The translations under genes and the position numbers were made by a program. 64,000 nt of DNA, from the NCBI RefSeq assembly GCF_900113375.1, contig NZ_FOPC01000013.1:1-64000 (forward strand), given 5' to 3'. This stretch comes from Algoriphagus hitonicola (GTDB lineage Bacteria > Bacteroidota > Bacteroidia > Cytophagales > Cyclobacteriaceae). The notes below the pieces were generated by a model. The model was not told where the DNA came from. It worked only from the letters and a program-made list of their open reading frames with translations, and made no database searches. Below are positions 16,074-23,576 of the stretch, piece after piece; within the stretch, counting starts at the first letter, position 1, and each line of letters begins with the position of its first letter.

Positions 16074-16438
16074 TGATCTAGGGTGATTTCAGTTTCTTGA
16101 TCCCAAAGTAAATCTGCATAGGGAATTTCTTCTTCGAGAATATCGTCAAGTATTTCCTCAGGATTTTCGCTCATTCCCAAGACATCTTCCGCAGTCCAGT
16201 AGTTGGATTCGATATATAAGTTTACTTCTTCTTCCAAAGCCAACAGCTCATTTTCAGGGGAGCTGGGATAAAAGAAATAGGTGCCTACAGATAGGAAAAC
16301 GAGAATGGCAGCCGCCCATTTGACCCAAGAATAATCGGGCTTGGATTCAAGTTTGTGAAGGATTTGATCGGGCAAGGATTCAAAATATCCCTCAGGGCTT
16401 GTAAACGGCTTAAGCTTTGGAAATTGCTGCTTCATCAT
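16070..16438 (-). CDS. One-TM anti-sigma-like membrane protein
   Basis: A 122-residue protein with a short cytoplasmic N-terminus, one membrane segment (about residues 39-58, WAAAILVFLSVGTYFFY) and an acidic outer tail rich in Glu/Asp. The N-terminal FTSPEGYFESLPDQIL is a recurring motif in Bacteroidota proteins beside ECF sigma factors. It lies 28 bp after the sigma gene and overlaps the Spy-like gene. No canonical zinc anti-sigma motif (HxxxCxxC) is present, so anti-sigma function rests on context only. Confidence 0.6.
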   Translation of the reverse strand: MMKQQFPKLKPFTSPEGYFESLPDQILHKLESKPDYSWVKWAAAILVFLSVGTYFFYPSSPENELLALEEEVNLYIESNYWTAEDVLGMSENPEEILDDILEEEIPYADLLWDQETEITLDQ

Positions 16439-16466
16439 GATTTAGACTTTATTTAGTGAAGAAGGT

Positions 16467-17015
16467 TTATTCGTTTTTTAGGAATTCTTCGATTTTTTTC
16501 ACCGCCAGGTGATAACTGGCCTTGAGCGCACCCACACTGGTTTCAGTGATTTGGGACATTTGTTCGTAGGTGAGTTCCTCTTGATATTTGAGATGAAAGA
16601 CAAGCCGCTGCTTGGCAGGCAATTTTAATAGGGCCTTTTCAAGTTTATATTCGATTTCTTCGGTGGTGGGCATGCCCGGCTGATCGAGGTAGCTTTCCAG
16701 CCTTTGCTGATGATCGTCAATGGAAAAGAAAAACCGATTCTTCTTTTTTTCCAAAAATGTCAGAGTTTCATTCGTTGCGATTCGATAAAGCCAGGTAAAG
16801 AGGGTGGAGTTTTCCTGAAATTTATCAATATTCTTGAAAGCCTTAATAAAGGTGTTTTGAGTAAGGTCATCAGCGTCTTCGTGGATCAAAACCATTCGTC
16901 TGATGACTTGGTAAATCCGCTGCTGATACCGCTGAATCAGTTGACGATATCCCATGTCTCGGGTGTGATTCTGCCGGATCAATTGGAGGATTTCCTGGTC
17001 GGGATTCTGATTCAT
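16467..17015 (-). CDS. ECF RNA polymerase sigma factor
   Basis: A 182-residue group 4 sigma factor. Region 2 runs from LIQRYQQRIYQVIRRM through DADDLTQNTFIKAF, with FTWLYRIATNETL for promoter melting. Region 4 is ALLKLPAKQRLVFHLKYQEELTYEQMSQI with a helix-turn-helix ending GALKASYHLAVKKIEEFL. The two genes that follow are probably its membrane partner and a target or sensor. The preceding gene in the same direction encodes the Nramp-like carrier. Confidence 0.92.
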   Translation of the reverse strand: MNQNPDQEILQLIRQNHTRDMGYRQLIQRYQQRIYQVIRRMVLIHEDADDLTQNTFIKAFKNIDKFQENSTLFTWLYRIATNETLTFLEKKKNRFFFSIDDHQQRLESYLDQPGMPTTEEIEYKLEKALLKLPAKQRLVFHLKYQEELTYEQMSQITETSVGALKASYHLAVKKIEEFLKNE

Positions 17016-17068
17016 TGCGTATTAGACCGCTGATGGGCATCAAGGTTTAGTTTCAATTGACATTTTGA

Positions 17069-18319
17069 TCAGAAAATCCCCAAGTTGAGGACAGCACTGA
17101 TACTTTTTAATCCTAATCCGAAGGTGATCAGAAGAATGCTTAGCGAGAGGATATTGATCCAAAGTGGGTTTTTATAAGCTTTCATCCAGCTTTTCTGATT
17201 GGCGAGCCAAATCAGCCATCCTGATATCAAAGGCAGAAGAATGCCATTTGCCAATTGCGCCAAAGCAATCAGCTGCGAAGGCTTAATGCCAAAAGACGCA
17301 AAAAATAAACCCATTCCCACCACCAAACCGATTGCTATTCGCATCGGAACCGAACTGGTATCTTGGTTCCAACCCATAATTCCGCAAATCACCAATCCGG
17401 CCGCAAGGGGAGACGTAATCGAGGAAGTCAGGCCTGCGGCCAAAAGCCCAAATCCCATCAAGTATTTTCCCGAACTTCCAAACACCTGGTCCAACCCCAT
17501 GGCTATATCCTGAGCGGAATTGATTTCCACGCTTTGGTTTACAGTTCCGACGATCAATATTGCCATGGAAACTAAACCTCCCAAAATCACCGAAAGGATA
17601 ATATCCCTTCTCATCCAGTGGATTTCGGTGGGACTTTTCCATTTGTTTTTGACCAAAGCGGCATATAAAAATAAATTATAGGGAACCACCGTCGTACCAA
17701 TCAAAGCAACCAAGGTGGTCGTTTGATCCAAATCAAGACTGGGTACAAATCCCTCAAAAACTTCTCCCCAAGCCGGCCTTACCAAAACTGCCGTCACCAA
17801 AAAAGCCAAGGACATCAAAATGACTAAGCTGACAAGGAATTTTTCCAAAACCTGATAGTTACCCATAACCAAAAGAAAAAATGCCAAGGCTCCGATTAGG
17901 AAATTACCAGATTGAATCTGCCAAGTTCCTATGCTCAAACTGGGACTGTCCCAAAATACCTGTAATCCCAACTGCGAACCGGTGATATTCCCCGACTCGT
18001 AAGCGATGTTTCCCAGTACGATGGCTAAGAGAACCAATACAATCTGAAAAATTTTAAGCAGGGTATTATTCTTTTGATTACGAATAAGTTGTGCCAAATC
18101 TTTTCCGGTGGCCAATCCGATTCTTCCTGCCGTTTCCTGTAGGATGATTGTGGCAATAATGGAAAGCAACAGTCCCCAAATCAGCGAAAATCCAAATTGG
18201 TAGCCGGCCTGGGTGCAGACCATGACGGTTCCTGGACCGATAAAAGCCGCGGTTATGATCGGTCCTGGTCCGAGATTGTGAAGGAAGTTTCGAAGGCTCA
18301 AGTTGTAGTTTTTTGACAA
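17069..18319 (-). CDS. Divergent Nramp-family cation transporter
   Basis: A 416-residue, roughly 11-TM member of the Nramp superfamily (LeuT fold). The overall pattern is clear: GPGPIITAAFIGPG in TM1, the GRIGLATGKDLAQLI loop, and TM6 with VVPYNLFLYAALV. The metal-site motifs are altered: where canonical MntH/Nramp has DPGN in TM1 this protein has GPGT, and where TM6 has MPH it has VPY. Asp, Asn and Met are the usual Mn/Fe ligands, so classical proton-coupled Mn2+ transport is doubtful. Related Nramp-like clades are reported to move other ions. Its own substrate is unknown. Confidence 0.82.
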   Translation of the reverse strand: MSKNYNLSLRNFLHNLGPGPIITAAFIGPGTVMVCTQAGYQFGFSLIWGLLLSIIATIILQETAGRIGLATGKDLAQLIRNQKNNTLLKIFQIVLVLLAIVLGNIAYESGNITGSQLGLQVFWDSPSLSIGTWQIQSGNFLIGALAFFLLVMGNYQVLEKFLVSLVILMSLAFLVTAVLVRPAWGEVFEGFVPSLDLDQTTTLVALIGTTVVPYNLFLYAALVKNKWKSPTEIHWMRRDIILSVILGGLVSMAILIVGTVNQSVEINSAQDIAMGLDQVFGSSGKYLMGFGLLAAGLTSSITSPLAAGLVICGIMGWNQDTSSVPMRIAIGLVVGMGLFFASFGIKPSQLIALAQLANGILLPLISGWLIWLANQKSWMKAYKNPLWINILSLSILLITFGLGLKSISAVLNLGIF

Positions 18320-18384
18320 AATAGTGTTTTGGGTAGAATATTTGTTATTTCAGTAGTTATCCTTTTGGAATCAATCCTTTTTAT

Positions 18385-19398
18385 ATGAACTGGCTTAGTA
18401 AAACTCTTAAAATTCTGGCTTCATTGCTGCTTGCGTTTGTGATTTTTTTGGCTTTGCTCTATCGGAGTGATATCGCCCAAGAAGAAATTATTGAGAAATA
18501 TAGCTATCCTGAGTCCCACTTTATCGAAGTTGATGGAGTCAATCTTCACGTTCGATTTTTGGGGGAAGGGGTACCGATATTTTTGATTCATGGCAGTTTT
18601 TCATCCCTACACACTTGGGATGAATGGCAGCGGGAATTGAGTCCCCATTTTATGACAATCTCGGTGGATTTGCCCGGACACGGACTTACAGGACCGGATG
18701 AACTCAAGCGATACACGGTGGAGGATTATGGTCAGGTGATTTTGCGTCTGGCGGAGAAACTCAATTTGCCAAGATTTCATATCGCAGGGAATTCCATGGG
18801 AGGAGCTGTTGCCCTTCAAGTGGCAAGCACTCGTCCTGATCAGGTGTTGTCACTGAATTTACTCAATTCCTCAGGAGCGCCCCGTCCTACTAGCCGGACA
18901 CTCCCTTCAGAAAATAGCTCTGAAAGGGAATCTAGATGGGTTTTTCGCCTGTTGGAAAATCCGGTTTTTTCTAAAATTCTATTGAAATGCACGCCTAAGT
19001 TTCTCTTTTCCATGAATTTGAAAGAGGTCTACGGCGATCCCCAGCGAATCAAAGCCGAATCGGTGGATCGGTATTTTGAATTGATGCTCAGGGAGGGAAA
19101 TCGGGAAGCTACCCTAGACCGAATCTCTTCCAAAAAGGATTCATCCATTGACTTTGAGCGATTGACGATGCCTACCTTGATTATGTGGGGAGATTTGGAC
19201 CGATGGATTCCTGTAAATCAAGCTTTGGCCTTTGAAAAAGGAATATCGGGTTCTAATCTGATTATTTTTGAAGGAGTCGGCCATGTGCCCATGGAGGAAA
19301 TCCCGACAGAATCTGTCGCAGAATACCTGTCCTTTCTAGGAGTGGAGGTTCGTAAAAACTACCTTCAGGCTCCCAATTACGTGAGCTATGTCGATTGA
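18385..19398 (+). CDS. Membrane-anchored alpha/beta hydrolase
   Basis: A 337-residue alpha/beta hydrolase with an N-terminal membrane anchor or signal (residues 8-26). The oxyanion segment is FLIHGSFSS, the nucleophile is Ser137 in GNSMGGAVALQ, the acid is probably in MWGDLDRWIP and the histidine in GVGHVPMEE. It resembles broad-range esterases and haloperoxidase-like hydrolases; the substrate is not identifiable. It overlaps rmuC by 11 nt, so the two are cotranscribed, though no functional link is evident. Confidence 0.82.
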   Translation: MNWLSKTLKILASLLLAFVIFLALLYRSDIAQEEIIEKYSYPESHFIEVDGVNLHVRFLGEGVPIFLIHGSFSSLHTWDEWQRELSPHFMTISVDLPGHGLTGPDELKRYTVEDYGQVILRLAEKLNLPRFHIAGNSMGGAVALQVASTRPDQVLSLNLLNSSGAPRPTSRTLPSENSSERESRWVFRLLENPVFSKILLKCTPKFLFSMNLKEVYGDPQRIKAESVDRYFELMLREGNREATLDRISSKKDSSIDFERLTMPTLIMWGDLDRWIPVNQALAFEKGISGSNLIIFEGVGHVPMEEIPTESVAEYLSFLGVEVRKNYLQAPNYVSYVD

Positions 19399-20635
19399 AA
19401 TTTTATTGGTTCTGATCATCCTGCTTCAGATAGGAATGCTTGTCCTTTTTGTCAGTTCGAAGCGAAAAGATCCCTTTTCAGATTCTCTGAATCAGCAGAT
19501 TCAGGAACTTCGGCAGGAACTGGACCGCACGCTTTCTTTGGTTCGGAAGGAAAATCAAGATAACCTGACTGGACAGTTTCAACTGGTTTTTCAATCCTTG
19601 CGAAGCAATTCCCAAGATCAAAAGGAGGCCTTGAAAAGCTTTGGGGAGGTTTTTAGGCAAAATGTCCAGGATTTTAATACCCTGCAGCGAGAAAAACTCA
19701 GCGAACTCAATCGCCGACAGGAGGATTTGATGAAATCCACCGAACTCCGGCTGGAAAAAATCCGGGAGACGGTGGACGAGAAATTACAAAAAACGCTGGA
19801 AGCCCGTTTGGGTCAATCCTTTGAAATGGTCAGCAACCAATTGCAAGCCGTCCAAAAAGGACTGGGCGAAATGCAAAGCCTTGCCAATGGAGTAGGGGAT
19901 CTTAAGCGAGTGCTCAATAATGTCAAAAGCAGGGGAGTTTTGGGAGAATATCAGCTGCAAGCGATTTTGGAAAACCTGCTGACTGCTGAGCAATATGAAA
20001 TCAATGCTGCAGTGGGTAAGGGAAATCGGGAACGGGTAGAGTTTGCGGTCAAAATGCCCGGTCAGGACCAAACGATTTTATTACCGATTGATTCGAAATT
20101 TCCCCAAGAATCCTATCTCAGATTAGTTGACGCATATGAGTTAGCTTCCAAGCCTGAAATCAATCAGCAGCGCGCTGAGCTTTTCAAAGCAGTAAAAAAA
20201 GCCGCTCAGGATATTCGTGACAAATATTTGAATCCTCCATTTACGACGGATTTTGCGATTTTATTTCTTCCGGTGGAAAGCCTCTATGCCGAAATTCTTC
20301 GCGAACCCGGATTGACTCAGCAGATTCAGCAAGAATACAAGGTTTTGGTCACAGGACCGACGACCCTCTCAGCGATTTTAAACAGTCTGCAGATGGGATT
20401 TCGCACCTTAGCTATTCAAAAGCGAAGCTCTGAAGTATGGCAAATATTAGGAGCGATCAAAACGGAATTTGGGAAGTTTGGGGAACTGATCGAGAAGACA
20501 CAGCGAAAACTCACCGAAGCCCATTCGGAGCTGGATAAGTTGGTTGGTGTGCGAACTCGGGCTATACAGCGAAAGCTGAAAGATGTAGAGGAAATGCCCG
20601 AATCGGAAAGTAAACGCCTGCTTGATGATCTGTAA
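19388..20635 (+). CDS. rmuC: DNA recombination protein RmuC
   Basis: A 415-residue RmuC homologue. An N-terminal membrane helix (residues 4-23) is followed by a long coiled coil (about 30-160) and the RmuC nuclease-like domain: GVLGEYQLQAILE, PIDSKFPQESYLRL, FAILFLPVESLYAEIL and GPTTLSAILNSLQMGF. In E. coli it limits inversions between short repeats; a PD-(D/E)XK-like fold is proposed for the family. Length is typical. Confidence 0.92.
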   Translation: MSIEILLVLIILLQIGMLVLFVSSKRKDPFSDSLNQQIQELRQELDRTLSLVRKENQDNLTGQFQLVFQSLRSNSQDQKEALKSFGEVFRQNVQDFNTLQREKLSELNRRQEDLMKSTELRLEKIRETVDEKLQKTLEARLGQSFEMVSNQLQAVQKGLGEMQSLANGVGDLKRVLNNVKSRGVLGEYQLQAILENLLTAEQYEINAAVGKGNRERVEFAVKMPGQDQTILLPIDSKFPQESYLRLVDAYELASKPEINQQRAELFKAVKKAAQDIRDKYLNPPFTTDFAILFLPVESLYAEILREPGLTQQIQQEYKVLVTGPTTLSAILNSLQMGFRTLAIQKRSSEVWQILGAIKTEFGKFGELIEKTQRKLTEAHSELDKLVGVRTRAIQRKLKDVEEMPESESKRLLDDL

Positions 20636-20738
20636 ATTTTAGGTCGAAAATTGAATTTTTTAAATGGAGCTTTGTTACATTAGCCCTTAGAGTAAAAAAG
20701 TTTTTTGTTAAATCCTGATAACCAAATGGAAAAGCAAT

Positions 20739-20746
20739 TACTTTTG
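20739..20746 (+). promoter_or_regulatory. Probable -7 element of trkA-trkH
   Basis: TACTTTTG matches TAnnTTTG, 30 bp before the first ATG. A good -33 TTG partner is not evident at the usual spacing. Confidence 0.4.
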
Positions 20747-20776
20747 CGCCCTGATTAAAATTGCAGAAAGGAATTT

Positions 20777-22123
20777 ATGGCAATGCACATTGTAATTGCA
20801 GGTGCCGGGGATATGGGATATCACCTGGCTGAGCAATTAAGCTACGATAATAAAGACATTACCCTCATTGATACCGAGCGCGAAGTCTTGGACTATGTTT
20901 CGTCCAAACTTGATGTCTTGACTGTGCTGGGAGATGCCACTTCCATAGAGGTTTTAAAACGAGCCAATGTGGACCATGCCAGCATGGTTTTAGCCGTGAC
21001 GACCTCCGAAAAAACCAATATTGTCGCGGCAGTTCTTGCCAAGCAATTGGGTGCCAAGCGCGTGATGGCACGGGTTAGAAACCATTCGTACCTCCATGGA
21101 GATAATATCAAGTACTTTGAGAATTTAGGAATTGACAACCTTATTTCCCCGACAATGCTTTGCAGTCGGGAGATTTTTAACCTGATACAGAATTCCAGCT
21201 TTACGGAGGTTTTTGATTTTGAAGGTGGAAAGCTTAATGTCGTTGGGGTGACGCTCGATCAATCCAATCCTCTCGTCAATCAGCGAATCATGGATATGAG
21301 TACCAATCCCATTTTTGATGATGTGAGGATTATTGCAATTCTTCGAGATCAAAAAACGCTGATTCCAAGGGGAAGTACGATCATCAGAAACCAGGATCAC
21401 GTATTCTTTATTTCGACAAAAAAGCATACTCATAGTATTCTTCAGTTGATCGGACAGGAGAAAAGAGAGATCAAAAATGTGATGATTATCGGTGGCGACG
21501 ATATGGCTTTGACTACCGCTTTGAAACTGGAAAATCATTACCGGGTCACCTTGGTAAATAAGGATAAAGACCGTTGCAAATGGCTTGCAGAAAACCTGCC
21601 CAATACCTTGGTGATCAACGGGGATTATAAAAACGTAGAGCTTTTGGTAGAAGAAGGCTTGGAGCAGATGGATGCTTTTTTGGCCTTGACGGATTCCTCA
21701 GAGACCAATATCATCACCAGTCTTACGGCTAAAAATCACGGAGTTTATAAAACCATCGCTCACGTAGATACCCGGGAATACATTCATATTTCGCATAGTA
21801 TCGGGGTGGATTCGCTGATCAACAAAAAGCTGGTAGCGGCTAATGAAGTTTCTCGCTATTTGAGAAAAGGCTCTGTGGAGGCGGTTTCGGGGATTTATGG
21901 GGTAGATGCTGAATTTGTTCAATACTCGGTTTGTAAAAGCAATCGACTAACGAAATATACGCTTAAAGATTTGCATTTTCCGGACTCTGCTATTGTGGCG
22001 GGTGTCATCCGTGGGGAAGAGGTTTTTATCCCTGACGGAGATTTCCAGCTTCAAGTAGGCGATAAGGCTATTGTACTTGCTTTGCCGCAGGCCAAGGGTT
22101 CTTTAGAAAAACTATTCCATTAA
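20777..22123 (+). CDS. trkA: Trk potassium uptake regulatory protein TrkA
   Basis: A 448-residue peripheral membrane protein with two RCK units, each an NAD-binding Rossmann fold plus a TrkA-C domain. The first glycine motif is VIAGAGDMGYHLAEQL and the second IIGGDDMALTTALKL, a variant of the GxGxxG pattern. In characterised systems it gates TrkH according to nucleotide. ATG 20777 has an AAAGGA-like sequence before it; ATG 20783 is an alternative. It is followed after 4 bp by trkH. Confidence 0.93.
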   Translation: MAMHIVIAGAGDMGYHLAEQLSYDNKDITLIDTEREVLDYVSSKLDVLTVLGDATSIEVLKRANVDHASMVLAVTTSEKTNIVAAVLAKQLGAKRVMARVRNHSYLHGDNIKYFENLGIDNLISPTMLCSREIFNLIQNSSFTEVFDFEGGKLNVVGVTLDQSNPLVNQRIMDMSTNPIFDDVRIIAILRDQKTLIPRGSTIIRNQDHVFFISTKKHTHSILQLIGQEKREIKNVMIIGGDDMALTTALKLENHYRVTLVNKDKDRCKWLAENLPNTLVINGDYKNVELLVEEGLEQMDAFLALTDSSETNIITSLTAKNHGVYKTIAHVDTREYIHISHSIGVDSLINKKLVAANEVSRYLRKGSVEAVSGIYGVDAEFVQYSVCKSNRLTKYTLKDLHFPDSAIVAGVIRGEEVFIPDGDFQLQVGDKAIVLALPQAKGSLEKLFH

Positions 22124-22127
22124 ATCC

Positions 22128-23576
22128 ATGATCCATTTTAAGGAAATCGCCAAAATCATGGGAGCCCTACTTGGACTTCTGGCAATTTTGATGGTTCCGG
22201 CGGTAATTTTTTCAATCTATTATGGAGAAGATCCCTGGCCGATTTTAGTGTCGATTTGCATTTCTTCTGTTGTGGGTGGAATAGCCTATTTTTCATTTTC
22301 CAAGCAGGACCAAAATATCCGCAAACGAGAGGGATATCTGATCGTAGCACTCAGCTGGGTGTTTATGACGCTTTTTGGGATGCTTCCCTACATCTTGAGC
22401 AAGGAGATTTTAACCTTCGATGATGCCTTGTTTGAGACTATGTCTGGCCTGACGACCACAGGAGCCTCTATTTTGACCGATATAGAAGTAATACCAAAGG
22501 GGCTGTTGTTTTGGCGAAGTATGACACAGTGGGTTGGCGGCTTGGGAATTATCGTTTTGACAGTAGCGATTTTTCCGCTTTTGGGAATCGGAGGAATTGA
22601 GCTCTTTGTGGCGGAATCCCCTGGACCTACTTCGGATAAAGTTCACCCTAGAATTTCAGAAACCGCCAAGCGGCTATGGTACGTTTATGTCGGTTTGACT
22701 TTGGTAGCTACTTTATTGTTTTGGGTTGGAGGAATGTCGTTTTATGATGCGATCAATCACGCCTTGACCACCTTGGCCACGGGTGGTTTTTCGACCAAGA
22801 ATGCTTCTATGGCTTTTTATGATTCTGCCTTTATCCAATATGTCGCCATTTTCTTTATGTTTTTGGCAGGTACTAACTTTACCATTATTTACTTTGGTTT
22901 GATTGGGAAATTCAGACGCGTCTTGAGAAGTGATGAATTTAAGGTTTATGCCTTTTCGCTTCTGGGGCTTTCAGTGATTGTATCCTATTTTATTTTTGCC
23001 AAGGGAGGGGTTGATTTCGAACTTGCCTTTAGAAAGTCCCTTTTTCAGGTCGTTTCTGTGGTCACGACCACGGGATTTGTAACTGACGACTATACACAGT
23101 ATGGCGCAGGGATCACATTTTTATTTTTCATGATGTTATTTTTAGGCGGATCTGCGGGTTCTACCGCCGGTGGGATAAAATTTGTCAGGCACTTGACTTT
23201 TATTAAGAATTCCTGGCTGGAGTTTAAGCGATTGGTGCATCCAAGAGCAATAGTCCCTTTGATGATTAATGGAGATCGAGTCACGGGAAGAATCATTACT
23301 CACATCATGAATTTCCTCCTTATTTATCTATTGACTTTTGTTTTGGGATCTTTGGTGATGTCCTTTTTGGGCTATGATTTGGCGACATCCTTGGGAGCAG
23401 TGGCTACTTGTTTGGCCAATGTCGGACCTGGCATTGGAGAGGTGGGACCTGTGGATAATTTTGCTTTCTTTTCTCCAGCAGCTAAAATTTTCCTTTCCTT
23501 TATTATGCTATTGGGACGATTGGAGCTGTTTACTATTCTGATTTTATTTACCCCATTCTTTTGGAGAGCCAATTAG
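22128..23576 (+). CDS. trkH: Trk-type potassium transporter TrkH
   Basis: A 482-residue integral membrane channel. Four pore loops with selectivity-filter glycines are visible: TTTGASIL, ATGGFSTK, TTTGFVTDD and LANVGPGIG. It forms the K+ pathway regulated by TrkA. The gene ends tail-to-tail with the helicase gene, the two stop codons sharing bases in TTAG (23573-23576), so there is no room for an intergenic terminator. Confidence 0.94.
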   Translation: MIHFKEIAKIMGALLGLLAILMVPAVIFSIYYGEDPWPILVSICISSVVGGIAYFSFSKQDQNIRKREGYLIVALSWVFMTLFGMLPYILSKEILTFDDALFETMSGLTTTGASILTDIEVIPKGLLFWRSMTQWVGGLGIIVLTVAIFPLLGIGGIELFVAESPGPTSDKVHPRISETAKRLWYVYVGLTLVATLLFWVGGMSFYDAINHALTTLATGGFSTKNASMAFYDSAFIQYVAIFFMFLAGTNFTIIYFGLIGKFRRVLRSDEFKVYAFSLLGLSVIVSYFIFAKGGVDFELAFRKSLFQVVSVVTTTGFVTDDYTQYGAGITFLFFMMLFLGGSAGSTAGGIKFVRHLTFIKNSWLEFKRLVHPRAIVPLMINGDRVTGRIITHIMNFLLIYLLTFVLGSLVMSFLGYDLATSLGAVATCLANVGPGIGEVGPVDNFAFFSPAAKIFLSFIMLLGRLELFTILILFTPFFWRAN

